A DNA stretch of 64,000 nucleotides from Helicobacter pylori (GTDB lineage: Bacteria; Campylobacterota; Campylobacteria; Campylobacterales; Helicobacteraceae). Of this stretch, positions 20,741-30,102 are shown piece after piece (position 1 is the first letter of the stretch; the number at the start of each line of letters is the position of its first letter). The notes under the pieces were generated by a model. It saw nothing but the letters and a program-made list of their open reading frames with translations, made no database searches and was not told the DNA's origin. A program made the translations under genes and the position numbers. The stretch covers positions 1,382,947 to 1,446,946 of the forward strand of contig NZ_CP071935.1 of the NCBI RefSeq assembly GCF_030062585.1, in the 5' to 3' direction.

Positions 20741-20755
20741 AAAAAAAAAAAAAAA
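20741..20755. repeat. A15 homopolymer between pyrG and the PAP2-like gene
   Basis: Fifteen consecutive A in the gap between the divergent genes (20648-20905). It lies about 53 bases upstream of the pyrG -10 (where it is a T15 tract) and 106 bases upstream of the -10 of the plus-strand gene. A tract this long is likely to vary in length and may modulate either promoter. Confidence 0.75.
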
Positions 20756-20861
20756 CAATTTCAGTTTCTTATTAGTTAGGTTTGATTAAAATAAAAAGCT
20801 TTTATGCGTTTAAACTTCATTGTCTTAAATTTTTTAAGAGCGATTTTAAAGTTCGTTGGCG

Positions 20862-20867
20862 TATAAT
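20862..20867 (+). promoter_or_regulatory. -10 box for the PAP2-like gene and fliF operon
   Basis: TATAAT 38 bases upstream of the start of the membrane protein gene at 20906; likely promoter for this gene and the downstream fliFGH-dxs-lepA run. Confidence 0.55.
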
Positions 20868-20905
20868 ATCCATTTTGAATGAACTGACTAAAAGGGTTTT
20901 AAATA

Positions 20906-21568
20906 ATGGCTGAAAATTCTTTCAAAAATGTTTCTGCACAATCCAAAGTATTTTTCTTATTACCAGTTAAAACCCTGTTTCTTTTAGGAGGCGTTTTTAG
21001 CGCGTTTTTCATCCTTATTGCTGGCTTGGTTTTTTTTGATTATGCTAATTCAATGGACCATGCGATTTTTAGCTTGATGCGTTCAAATTCTTCTAACCCT
21101 ATTTTAGATCAAACGCTCCGACGCGTTGTTTTTTTAGGTTCTTCTCAATTCGTGTTACCTTTGAGCTTGTTGGTGGGGGTGTTTTTAAGCCTGTATCGCA
21201 GAAATTTAGCGCTTGGGGTGTGGTTTGTGCTAAGCGTGATCTTATTTGAAGCCCTTTTGGAATCTTTAAAACATCTTTTGGCGCATTCCATTCAGTGGCT
21301 TTCGCACAGCGCTAATTTCCCTAGCGCTATTGCGCTTTCTTTGACGCTATTTTATGGGTTGCTTGTTTTATTGATACCCCATTTGATCACGCATCAAATA
21401 TTTCAAAACATTCTTTCTTGTAGTTTGCTTGGTTTGATTCTTTTAATAGACTTAGCGCTGATTGTTTTAGGGGTGTCTTTTAGCAGTGTTTTAGGAGGGG
21501 TTTGTTTAGGGGCGTTAGGGGCTTGTTTTTCCATAGGGATTTATTTGAGCGTGTTCCAAAAGATCTAA
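20906..21568 (+). CDS. Degenerate PAP2-like membrane protein
   Basis: A 220-residue polytopic protein with five or six membrane helices, corresponding to HP0350. The order of features recalls PAP2 phosphatases: an early periplasmic helix pair, a K-H-L-L segment where KxxxxxxRP should be, FPSAIALS in place of PSGH, and VLGVSFSSVLGGV in place of SRxxxxxHxxxD. The catalytic histidines and arginines are missing, so if it is a PAP2 member it is probably not an active phosphatase. It lies 43 bases upstream of fliF. Family assignment is inferred from the pattern only. Confidence 0.6.
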   Translation: MAENSFKNVSAQSKVFFLLPVKTLFLLGGVFSAFFILIAGLVFFDYANSMDHAIFSLMRSNSSNPILDQTLRRVVFLGSSQFVLPLSLLVGVFLSLYRRNLALGVWFVLSVILFEALLESLKHLLAHSIQWLSHSANFPSAIALSLTLFYGLLVLLIPHLITHQIFQNILSCSLLGLILLIDLALIVLGVSFSSVLGGVCLGALGACFSIGIYLSVFQKI

Positions 21569-21611
21569 GCGAACGGCTTAAAAGAATAAAAATTTTATCA
21601 AGGTTTTAATA

Positions 21612-23315
21612 TTGGATTTAAAGGTATTATTGCAACGGATTGTTGATTTTTTCATCAAGCTCAATAAAAAGCAAAAAATCGCCCTGATTGCAGCTGGGGT
21701 TTTAATCACGGCTTTGCTCGTGTTTTTGTTGCTCTATCCCTTTAAAGAAAAAAACTACACGCAAGGGGGTTATGGGGTTTTATTTGAAGGTTTAGACTCT
21801 AGCGATAACGCTTTAATCTTGCAGCACCTCCAGCAAAACCAAATCCCTTATAAAGTCTCAAGAGATGACACCATTCTTATCCCTAAAGATAAAGTGTATG
21901 AAGAAAGGATCACGCTGGCTTCTCAAGGGATCCCTAAAACGAGTAAAGTGGGCTTTGAAATCTTTGACACTAAAGACTTTGGGGCGACTGATTTTGATCA
22001 GAACATCAAACTCATTCGCGCCATTGAGGGGGAATTGTCGCGCACGATTGAAAGTTTAAACCCCATTTTGAAAGCCAATGTGCATATTGCAATCCCTAAA
22101 GACAGCGTGTTTGTGGCTAAAGAAGTGCCTCCTAGTGCTTCGGTGATGCTCAAACTCAAGCCTGACATGAAGCTTTCACCCACTCAAATTTTAGGGATTA
22201 AAAATTTAATCGCTGCAGCTGTGCCTAAACTCACGATAGAAAATGTGAAAATCGTGAATGAAAACGGCGAATCAATAGGCGAGGGCGATATACTAGAAAA
22301 CTCCAAAGAATTAGCCCTAGAGCAATTGCATTACAAACAAAATTTTGAAAACATTTTAGAGAATAAGATTGTCAATATCTTAGCCCCTATTGTGGGGGGT
22401 AAAAACAAGGTGGTCGCAAGGGTCAATGCGGAGTTTGATTTCAGCCAAAAGAAAAGCACTAAAGAGACTTTTGATCCCAATAATGTTGTAAGGAGCGAGC
22501 AAAATTTAGAAGAAAAAAAAGAAGGCGCTCCTAAAAAACAAGTCGGCGGCGTGCCTGGGGTTGTGAGCAATATCGGGCCTGTGCAAGGATTGAAAGACAA
22601 TAAAGAGCCAGAAAAATACGAAAAGTCTCAAAACACGACCAATTATGAAGTGGGTAAAACCATTAGCGAGATTAAGGGCGAGTTTGGCACTTTAGTGCGT
22701 TTGAATGCGGCGGTTGTGGTGGATGGCAGGTATAAAATCGCGCTTAAAGATGGGGCAAACACTTTAGAATACGAGCCCTTGAGCGATGAATCGCTTCAAA
22801 AAATCAACGCTCTAGTGAAACAAGCCATTGGCTATAATCAAAATAGAGGCGATGATGTGGCGGTGAGCAATTTTGAGTTTAACCCTATGGCGCCTGTGAT
22901 TGATAATGCTACTTTGAGCGAAAAAATCATGCACAAAACTCAAAAAATCTTAGGCTCATTCACGCCTTTAATCAAGTATATTTTAGTGTTTATAGTGCTA
23001 TTTATTTTCTATAAAAAAGTGATTGTGCCTTTCAGCGAGCGCATGCTAGAAGTGGTGCCTGATGAAGATAAGGAAGTGAAATCCATGTTTGAAGAAATGG
23101 ATGAAGAAGAAGATGAATTGAACAAACTGGGCGATTTGAGGAAAAAAGTAGAAGATCAATTAGGGCTTAATGCAACCTTTAGCGAAGAAGAAGTAAGATA
23201 CGAAATTATTTTAGAAAAGATTAGAGGGATCCTTAAAGAACGCCCTGATGAAATCGCCACGCTCTTTAAACTCCTAATCAAAGATGAAATCTCTTCAGAC
23301 AGCGCGAAAGGTTAA
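21612..23315 (+). CDS. fliF: Flagellar M-ring protein FliF
   Basis: FliF forms the MS ring, the inner-membrane platform of the flagellum. Two membrane helices bracket the periplasmic domain: residues ~23-43 (IALIAAGVLITALLVFLLLYP) and ~456-475 (YILVFIVLFIFYKKV). The ring-building YscJ/FliF motifs (ARVHI-like ANVHIAIPKDSVF) are present, and the acidic C-terminal tail (EEEVRYEIILEKIRGILKERPDEIATLFK) binds FliG. The length is 567. The start is TTG with AAGG upstream. First gene of fliF-fliG-fliH. Confidence 0.96.
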   Translation: MDLKVLLQRIVDFFIKLNKKQKIALIAAGVLITALLVFLLLYPFKEKNYTQGGYGVLFEGLDSSDNALILQHLQQNQIPYKVSRDDTILIPKDKVYEERITLASQGIPKTSKVGFEIFDTKDFGATDFDQNIKLIRAIEGELSRTIESLNPILKANVHIAIPKDSVFVAKEVPPSASVMLKLKPDMKLSPTQILGIKNLIAAAVPKLTIENVKIVNENGESIGEGDILENSKELALEQLHYKQNFENILENKIVNILAPIVGGKNKVVARVNAEFDFSQKKSTKETFDPNNVVRSEQNLEEKKEGAPKKQVGGVPGVVSNIGPVQGLKDNKEPEKYEKSQNTTNYEVGKTISEIKGEFGTLVRLNAAVVVDGRYKIALKDGANTLEYEPLSDESLQKINALVKQAIGYNQNRGDDVAVSNFEFNPMAPVIDNATLSEKIMHKTQKILGSFTPLIKYILVFIVLFIFYKKVIVPFSERMLEVVPDEDKEVKSMFEEMDEEEDELNKLGDLRKKVEDQLGLNATFSEEEVRYEIILEKIRGILKERPDEIATLFKLLIKDEISSDSAKG

Positions 23316-23327
23316 AAAAGGTTAAAA

Positions 23328-24359
23328 ATGGCAACCAAGCTTACCCCCAAACAAAAGGCTCAATTAGACGAACTTTCCATGAGTGAAAAAATCGCTATTT
23401 TACTCATTCAAGTGGGCGAAGACACCACAGGCGAGATTTTAAGGCATTTAGACATTGACTCTATTACAGAGATTTCTAAGCAAATCGTGCAATTAAACGG
23501 CACGGACAAGCAAATCGGCGCGGCGGTTTTAGAGGAATTTTTTGCGATTTTCCAGTCTAACCAATACATCAATACCGGCGGTTTAGAATACGCTAGAGAG
23601 CTTTTAACCAGGACTTTAGGGAGCGAAGAAGCCAGAAAAGTGATGGACAAACTCACTAAAAGCTTGCAAACGCAAAAAAACTTCGCTTATTTAGGCAAAA
23701 TCAAGCCCCAACAACTCGCTGATTTCATCATTAACGAACACCCTCAAACCATTGCCTTGATTTTAGCCCACATGGAAGCCCCTAATGCGGCTGAGACTTT
23801 GAGCTATTTCCCTGATGAAATGAAAGCGGAAATCTCCATTAGAATGGCGAATTTAGGCGAAATATCGCCCCAAGTGGTTAAAAGGGTTTCCACGGTGTTA
23901 GAAAACAAACTAGAATCGCTCACCAGTTATAAAATTGAAGTGGGCGGTTTGAGAGCGGTGGCTGAAATCTTTAACCGCTTGGGCCAAAAGAGCGCTAAAA
24001 CCACGCTCGCTCGCATTGAAAGCGTGGATAACAAACTCGCCGGCGCGATTAAAGAGATGATGTTCACTTTTGAAGACATTGTGAAATTGGACAATTTCGC
24101 TATCAGAGAGATTTTGAAAGTAGCGGACAAAAAAGACTTGTCTTTAGCCTTAAAAACTTCCACGAAAGATTTAACCGATAAATTCTTAAACAACATGAGC
24201 AGTAGGGCTGCAGAGCAATTTGTAGAAGAAATGCAATATTTAGGGGCGGTTAAAATCAAAGATGTGGATGTGGCCCAAAGAAAGATCATTGAAATCGTGC
24301 AGAGCTTGCAAGAAAAAGGCGTGATCCAAACCGGTGAAGAGGAAGATGTCATTGAATAG
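23328..24359 (+). CDS. fliG: Flagellar motor switch protein FliG
   Basis: FliG couples the stator to rotor rotation and sets direction together with FliM/FliN. The three armadillo-like domains are all present in 343 residues: an N-terminal FliF-binding part, the middle EHPQTIALILAHM motif, and a C-terminal charged torque helix (FEDIVKLDNFAIREILKVADKKDL). It follows fliF by 12 bases and overlaps fliH by 14 bases. Confidence 0.97.
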   Translation: MATKLTPKQKAQLDELSMSEKIAILLIQVGEDTTGEILRHLDIDSITEISKQIVQLNGTDKQIGAAVLEEFFAIFQSNQYINTGGLEYARELLTRTLGSEEARKVMDKLTKSLQTQKNFAYLGKIKPQQLADFIINEHPQTIALILAHMEAPNAAETLSYFPDEMKAEISIRMANLGEISPQVVKRVSTVLENKLESLTSYKIEVGGLRAVAEIFNRLGQKSAKTTLARIESVDNKLAGAIKEMMFTFEDIVKLDNFAIREILKVADKKDLSLALKTSTKDLTDKFLNNMSSRAAEQFVEEMQYLGAVKIKDVDVAQRKIIEIVQSLQEKGVIQTGEEEDVIE

Positions 24360-25122
24360 CCGTAAAAACTTGATCCAAAAAGATCATTTGAATAAGCATG
24401 ACATTCAAAAATACGAATTTAAGAGCATGGCAAATTTACCTCCTAAAACTAATCCTAATGGCGCGTCTTTAGAAACGCCTAACCTAGAAGAGCCTTTGGA
24501 AAAAAAAGCGATAGAAAACGATTTGATTGATTGCTTATTGAAAAAAACCGATGAGCTTTCAAGCCATTTAGTGAAATTGCAAATGCAATTTGAAAAAGCT
24601 CAAGAAGAGAGCAAAGCTTTGATTGAAAACGCTAAAAACGACGGCTATAAAATCGGCTTTAAAGAGGGCGAAGAAAAAATGCGTAACGAACTCACTCACA
24701 GCGTGAATGAAGAAAAGAACCAGCTTTTGCATGCAATCAGCGCTTTAGATGAAAAAATGAAAAGCTCAGAAAATCATTTAATGGCTTTAGAAAAGGAGTT
24801 GAGCGCGATTGCGATAGATATAGCTAAAGAAGTGATCCTTAAAGAAGTGGAAGACAACAGCCAAAAAGTAGCCCTCGCTTTAGCTGAAGAGCTTTTAAAA
24901 AACGTTTTAGACGCAACGGATATTCATTTAAAAGTCAATCCCTTGGATTACCCTTATTTAAACGAGCGTTTGCAAAACGCTTCTAAAATCAAATTGGAGA
25001 GCAATGAAGCTATTTCTAAAGGAGGCGTTATGATCACTAGCTCTAACGGGAGCCTTGATGGGAATTTGATGGAGCGCTTTAAAACGCTCAAAGAAAGCGT
25101 GTTGGAAAATTTTAAGGTGTGA
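24346..25122 (+). CDS. fliH: Flagellar export ATPase regulator FliH
   Basis: FliH binds and restrains the FliI ATPase and links it to the export gate. The 258-residue protein has a long coiled-coil centre and the typical C-terminal domain (AIDIAKEVILKEVEDNSQKVALALAEELL...LKVNPLDY). A GxxxG-like stretch (GYKIGFKEG) is visible near residue 100. I start at the ATG at 24346 preceded by GAGGA; a GTG four codons upstream is less likely. It is coupled to fliG and to dxs. Confidence 0.92.
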   Translation: MSLNSRKNLIQKDHLNKHDIQKYEFKSMANLPPKTNPNGASLETPNLEEPLEKKAIENDLIDCLLKKTDELSSHLVKLQMQFEKAQEESKALIENAKNDGYKIGFKEGEEKMRNELTHSVNEEKNQLLHAISALDEKMKSSENHLMALEKELSAIAIDIAKEVILKEVEDNSQKVALALAEELLKNVLDATDIHLKVNPLDYPYLNERLQNASKIKLESNEAISKGGVMITSSNGSLDGNLMERFKTLKESVLENFKV

Positions 25123-26975
25123 TTTTGCAAAATAAAACTTTTGATTTAAACCCTAATGATATTGCAGGCTTGGAGTTGGTGTGTCAAACGCTGCGGAATC
25201 GTATTTTAGAAGTGGTGAGCGCTAATGGGGGGCATTTAAGCTCTTCTTTAGGGGCTGTGGAGCTGATTGTAGGCATGCATGCCTTATTTGATTGCCAAAA
25301 AAACCCTTTCATTTTTGACACTTCGCACCAAGCTTACGCCCACAAGCTTTTAACCGGGCGTTTTGAAAGCTTTAGCACTTTAAGGCAATTTCAAGGTTTG
25401 AGCGGCTTTACTAAACCCAGCGAGAGCGCATACGATTATTTCATTGCCGGGCATAGTTCCACTTCGGTGTCCATAGGCGTTGGGGTGGCTAAAGCTTTTT
25501 GTTTGAAACAGGCGTTAGGCATGCCCATAGCTTTACTAGGCGATGGGAGTATTAGCGCGGGGATTTTTTATGAAGCCTTAAACGAACTGGGCGATAGGAA
25601 ATACCCCATGATCATGATTTTGAACGATAATGAAATGAGTATCAGCACGCCTATTGGAGCCTTATCCAAAGCCCTTAGCCAGCTGATGAAAGGCCCGTTT
25701 TATCAGTCTTTCCGCTCTAAAGTTAAAAAAATCTTAAGCACCTTACCTGAAAGCGTGAATTACTTAGCGAGCCGTTTTGAAGAATCTTTCAAGCTCATCA
25801 CCCCGGGCGTGTTTTTTGAAGAATTAGGCATTAACTATATAGGGCCTATTAATGGGCATGATTTGAATGCGATTATTGAAACCTTGAAATTAGCCAAAGA
25901 GCTTAAAGAGCCGGTGCTAATCCATGCGCAAACCTTAAAGGGCAAAGGCTATAAAATCGCTGAAGGGCGGTATGAAAAATGGCATGGGGTGGGGCCTTTT
26001 GATTTGGATACCGGCTTGTCTAAAAAATCCAAAAGCGCGATTTTATCGCCCACTGAAGCGTATTCTAACACCCTTTTAGAATTAGCCAAAAAAGATGAAA
26101 AAATCGTAGGCGTAACTGCGGCGATGCCTAGCGGCACAGGATTAGACAAACTCATTGACGCTTACCCTTTGCGCTTTTTTGATGTCGCTATCGCTGAACA
26201 ACACGCCTTAACTTCTAGCAGCGCTATGGCTAAAGAGGGGTTTAAACCTTTTGTGAGTATCTATTCTACTTTTTTGCAAAGGGCTTATGATTCCATTGTG
26301 CATGACGCTTGCATTTCTAGCTTGCCGATTAAATTAGCCATTGATAGGGCTGGGATTGTGGGCGAAGATGGCGAAACGCACCAAGGGCTTTTAGATGTGT
26401 CGTATTTGCGCTCTATCCCCAACATGGTCATTTTTGCCCCACGAGATAATGAGACTTTAAAAAACGCCGTGCGTTTTGCCAATGAACATCATTCAAGCCC
26501 TTGCGCGTTCCGCTACCCTAGGGGGTCGTTTGCGTTAAAAGAGGGGGTTTTTGAGCCTAGCGGTTTTGTTTTAGGGCAAAGCGAATTATTGAAAAAAGAG
26601 GGCGAAATTTTACTCATTGGCTATGGTAATGGCGTGGGGCGGGCGCATTTAGTCCAACTGGCTTTAAAAGAAAAAAACATAGAGTGCGCGCTGTTGGATC
26701 TCAGGTTTTTAAAGCCCTTAGATCAAAATTTAAGCGCCATCATTGCCCCTTATCAAAAGCTCTATGTTTTTAGCGATAATTACAAGCTTGGGGGGGTGGC
26801 TAGCGCGATTTTAGAGTTTTTGAGCGAACAAAATATTTTAAAGCCTGTTAAAAGCTTTGAAATCATTGACGAATTTATCATGCATGGGAACACCGCTTTA
26901 GTGGAAAAATCCTTAGGCTTAGACACGGAGAGTTTGACTGACGCTATTTTAAAAGATTTAGGACAAGAGAGATGA
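25119..26975 (+). CDS. dxs: 1-deoxy-D-xylulose-5-phosphate synthase
   Basis: Dxs condenses pyruvate and glyceraldehyde-3-phosphate, the first step of the MEP isoprenoid pathway. The thiamine-pyrophosphate motif ([21 protein letters not shown]) and transketolase-type DGETHQG are intact; length is 618. The start is GTG within a four-base overlap with fliH, so an isoprenoid gene is coupled to flagellar genes, as known for this locus (HP0354). Confidence 0.96.
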   Translation: MILQNKTFDLNPNDIAGLELVCQTLRNRILEVVSANGGHLSSSLGAVELIVGMHALFDCQKNPFIFDTSHQAYAHKLLTGRFESFSTLRQFQGLSGFTKPSESAYDYFIAGHSSTSVSIGVGVAKAFCLKQALGMPIALLGDGSISAGIFYEALNELGDRKYPMIMILNDNEMSISTPIGALSKALSQLMKGPFYQSFRSKVKKILSTLPESVNYLASRFEESFKLITPGVFFEELGINYIGPINGHDLNAIIETLKLAKELKEPVLIHAQTLKGKGYKIAEGRYEKWHGVGPFDLDTGLSKKSKSAILSPTEAYSNTLLELAKKDEKIVGVTAAMPSGTGLDKLIDAYPLRFFDVAIAEQHALTSSSAMAKEGFKPFVSIYSTFLQRAYDSIVHDACISSLPIKLAIDRAGIVGEDGETHQGLLDVSYLRSIPNMVIFAPRDNETLKNAVRFANEHHSSPCAFRYPRGSFALKEGVFEPSGFVLGQSELLKKEGEILLIGYGNGVGRAHLVQLALKEKNIECALLDLRFLKPLDQNLSAIIAPYQKLYVFSDNYKLGGVASAILEFLSEQNILKPVKSFEIIDEFIMHGNTALVEKSLGLDTESLTDAILKDLGQER

Positions 26976-28786
26976 AAGAAAAGACGCCTACGCCAATGAA
27001 AAATATCCGCAATTTTTCCATTATCGCTCACATTGACCATGGTAAAAGCACTTTAGCGGATTGTTTGATTTCTGAATGCAACGCTATCAGCAACAGAGAA
27101 ATGACGAGCCAAGTGATGGACACTATGGATATTGAAAAAGAAAGGGGCATTACGATTAAGGCTCAAAGCGTGCGCTTAAATTACACTTTTAAGGGGGAGG
27201 ATTATGTGTTAAACCTCATTGACACCCCAGGGCATGTGGATTTTAGTTATGAAGTGTCGCGCTCTTTGTGTTCGTGCGAAGGGGCGTTATTGGTGGTGGA
27301 TGCCACTCAAGGCGTGGAAGCGCAAACCATTGCGAATGTTTATATCGCTTTAGATAACAATTTAGAAATTTTACCGGTGATCAATAAAATTGATTTGCCG
27401 AATGCGAATGTTTTAGAGGTCAAACAGGATATAGAAGACACGATAGGGATTGATTGCTCTAATGCTAATGAAGTGAGCGCTAAAGCTAAGCTTGGCATTA
27501 AAGATTTGTTAGAAAAAATCATTACAACCATTCCTGCCCCTAGCGGTGATCCTAACGCTCCCTTAAAAGCGCTCATTTATGATTCATGGTTTGACAATTA
27601 TTTAGGGGCGCTAGCGTTGGTGCGTATCATGGATGGGAGCATCAACACTGAGCAAGAAATTTTAGTGATGGGAACGGGTAAAAAACATGGCGTTTTAGGG
27701 CTATACTACCCTAACCCTTTGAAAAAAATCCCTACTAAAAGTTTAGAATGCGGCGAGATTGGCATTGTGAGTTTGGGGCTAAAAAGCGTTACGGATATTG
27801 CGGTGGGTGATACGCTCACAGACGCTAAAAACCCTACCCCTAAACCCATTGAAGGCTTTATGCCGGCTAAACCCTTTGTTTTTGCGGGGCTTTACCCTAT
27901 AGAAACGGACCGGTTTGAAGATTTAAGGGAAGCGTTATTGAAACTCCAGCTTAACGATTGCGCTTTAAATTTTGAGCCTGAAAGCTCTGTGGCGCTTGGC
28001 TTTGGCTTTAGGGTGGGCTTTTTAGGGCTATTGCACATGGAAGTGATTAAAGAAAGGCTGGAGAGGGAATTTGGCCTTAACCTCATCGCTACCGCTCCCA
28101 CGGTGGTGTATGAAGTGCATTTGACGGATAATATCATCAAATACGTCCAAAACCCTAGCGAATTGCCCCCTGAAAACCATATCGCTTGCATCAAAGAGCC
28201 TTTTGTGAGAGCGACGATCATCACGCCGAGTGAATTTTTGGGTAATTTAATGCAGTTATTGAACAATAAAAGAGGCATTCAAGAAAAAATGGAATATTTG
28301 AACCAATCTCGTGTCATGCTCACTTATTCCTTGCCGAGCAACGAAATTGTGATGGATTTTTATGACAAGCTCAAATCTTGCACTAAAGGGTATGCGAGCT
28401 TTGATTATGAGCCGATAGAAAACAGAGAGGCCCATTTAGTGAAGTTGGATGTGAGAGTGGCAGGCGATGTGGTGGATGCGCTTTCTATCATCATAGATAA
28501 AAACAAGGCGTATGAAAAGGGGCGAGCTTTAGTGGAAACGATGAAAGAGCTTATCCCAAGACAGCTTTTTGAAGTCGCTATCCAAGCGAGCGTGGGGAAT
28601 AAGATCATCGCCAGAGAGACGATTAAATCTGTCGGTAAGAATGTAACGGCTAAGTGCTATGGGGGCGATATTACACGAAAAAGAAAACTCTTAGAAAAGC
28701 AAAAAGAGGGCAAGAAACGCATGAAAGCTATCGGTAAGGTGGAGCTTCCCCAAGAAGCGTTTTTGGCGATATTAAAGATTGATTAG
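26972..28786 (+). CDS. lepA: Elongation factor 4 (LepA)
   Basis: LepA is a ribosome-associated GTPase affecting translocation and initiation quality. The G motifs are clear: [17 protein letters not shown] and NKIDLPNA, followed by EF-G-like domains and the LepA-specific C-terminus ([18 protein letters not shown]). The ATG at 26972 overlaps the dxs stop (ATGA) after AGGA; the conventional protein may start eight codons later (26996, MKNIRNFSI). The length is 604 or 596. Confidence 0.96.
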   Translation: MKEKTPTPMKNIRNFSIIAHIDHGKSTLADCLISECNAISNREMTSQVMDTMDIEKERGITIKAQSVRLNYTFKGEDYVLNLIDTPGHVDFSYEVSRSLCSCEGALLVVDATQGVEAQTIANVYIALDNNLEILPVINKIDLPNANVLEVKQDIEDTIGIDCSNANEVSAKAKLGIKDLLEKIITTIPAPSGDPNAPLKALIYDSWFDNYLGALALVRIMDGSINTEQEILVMGTGKKHGVLGLYYPNPLKKIPTKSLECGEIGIVSLGLKSVTDIAVGDTLTDAKNPTPKPIEGFMPAKPFVFAGLYPIETDRFEDLREALLKLQLNDCALNFEPESSVALGFGFRVGFLGLLHMEVIKERLEREFGLNLIATAPTVVYEVHLTDNIIKYVQNPSELPPENHIACIKEPFVRATIITPSEFLGNLMQLLNNKRGIQEKMEYLNQSRVMLTYSLPSNEIVMDFYDKLKSCTKGYASFDYEPIENREAHLVKLDVRVAGDVVDALSIIIDKNKAYEKGRALVETMKELIPRQLFEVAIQASVGNKIIARETIKSVGKNVTAKCYGGDITRKRKLLEKQKEGKKRMKAIGKVELPQEAFLAILKID

Positions 28787-28800
28787 GGCGTTTAGCTTCT

Positions 28801-29559
28801 ATGGCAAAACATAAGAACTATGAAATTTTAAATCTCATAGGCTATGCTTTGGCAAAATTTGATAATGATTTTATTAAAGAATTTGGCTTTTCTACTAAAA
28901 ATGCTTTTTTTGAATATTGCGTCCAAATTGGCCTAGCTGACACGACTGGCGTTATCAAAAATCGCATGGATTTATTTGATTATTTTTTTCCTAACAAACG
29001 CAAAGGTTGGTGGCAAAAAGGTGATGCCTATATCCATAGAAAATTATGGATTGATAGTTTGCTTGAAAAAGAAAGCGTTAAGGGTTTTAGCCATATTGTG
29101 AAATTGTTTTTGCAAGAACAATACGGCGTCAAAGATTTAGGCATTACCCCTAACGCTTACCTCAAAACCCGCTATAAAAGCATGCAAGAAACAGGTTTGG
29201 AAGCCGAATTATATTTCTTAAACCACTATAAAAACATCAAAATATTCTCTTGTGGGCATTTAAAAGACATGCGTCTTTTTGGCGATGGGTATGACTTCTA
29301 TATTCAAACCAACAAGCAAGCGTTTTTAGTGGAAGTTAAGGGGATTAGAGAAAAGCAAGGGACATTGAGATTGACCCAAAAAGAATACGAACAAGCACAA
29401 ACTTATAGCCATGATTATGTGCTTGTAGTGGTATTGAATTTAAGTGAAAAACCCCATCTTTTATCCATTGCTAACCCCTTAAAACATTTAGAGTTTAAGG
29501 CATGCGAGAGAAAGCAAAAAAGCATTTTGGAATACCACTTAATAGGGCAAATAAAATAG
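28801..29559 (+). CDS. DUF3883-like protein with PD-(D/E)XK nuclease-type motif
   Basis: A protein of 252 residues. Its C-terminal half has the layout of the DUF3883 domain, a restriction-endonuclease-like fold: an early glutamate (LEAELYFL, E136), then GDGYDFYIQT (D165) and FLVEVKG (E178, K180), then TLRLTQKEYEQAQTYSHDYVLVVV. The D...ExK spacing fits a PD-(D/E)XK active site. The N-terminal ~120 residues are not recognised. No methyltransferase gene lies beside it, so it is not an ordinary restriction-modification pair here. It starts 14 bases after lepA and is the last gene before the junction region. Confidence 0.65.
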   Translation: MAKHKNYEILNLIGYALAKFDNDFIKEFGFSTKNAFFEYCVQIGLADTTGVIKNRMDLFDYFFPNKRKGWWQKGDAYIHRKLWIDSLLEKESVKGFSHIVKLFLQEQYGVKDLGITPNAYLKTRYKSMQETGLEAELYFLNHYKNIKIFSCGHLKDMRLFGDGYDFYIQTNKQAFLVEVKGIREKQGTLRLTQKEYEQAQTYSHDYVLVVVLNLSEKPHLLSIANPLKHLEFKACERKQKSILEYHLIGQIK

Positions 29560-30102
29560 CTTTACAAAGAGTTTGTCGCAACTCCAACACTATAAAGAGA
29601 ATTGGCAAATTTTGATTGACTTGGCGTTGGAGTAAAAATATAAAATTACATTTATAAATAAAAAAAGACCTCTTTAGATATGGTGTTGGTTATGCTAAAA
29701 GGGCATAATCAAATTACAAAAAAAACGACTTGCTAAAGCTTAGTGGAAGCAGAAAGAAATTTTTACAAGCTTTTAGAATGGCTCTATCTTAAAATGGACG
29801 CTGATAATAAAGTGGATAATAAAAAAGCTTGATTTTAATGGGGTGATAAAAGCACTAAGGGAATTAGAGATCAAGCCGACACTCTCTAACCATTACAGAA
29901 ACGGCTATAGCGTCTCAAACCTTAATGGGATTAGATCCTATCACAAACGAGTTTAAAACACAAAAGCCACAACGAACTGAACAATAAAAAAGAAAAAATA
30001 AACATGCAAACACATGCATGCATAGAAATTTTTCACAAGTTAAAGAGGCAAAAGAAATTTTTGAAGACTCGCAAGCCAAAAACAATCCTAAACCATTCGC
30101 TC
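29560..30102. other. Gene-free decayed stretch at the junction of two reference segments
   Basis: No intact gene. On the plus strand, several coding-like fragments in different frames are visible: SLSQLQHYKENWQILIDLAL (to 29636), VEAERNFYKLLEWLYLKMDA (from ~29743), VIKALRELEIKPTLSNHYRN (from ~29840), MGLDPITNEFKTQKPQRTEQ (stop near 29984) and MHRNFSQVKEAKEIFED (from 30018). The last runs through the flgF/G stop codon. An 8-bp inverted repeat (29581-29588 with 29626-29633) is also present. This looks like remnants of one or two genes broken by frameshifts. The fragment family is not identified. Confidence 0.55.

Noticed and set aside
29560-30102. Insertion sequence (IS605-type) at the junction
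   Set aside because: No transposase-like frame, no IS605 end or clear terminal structure was recognised, only degraded fragments.
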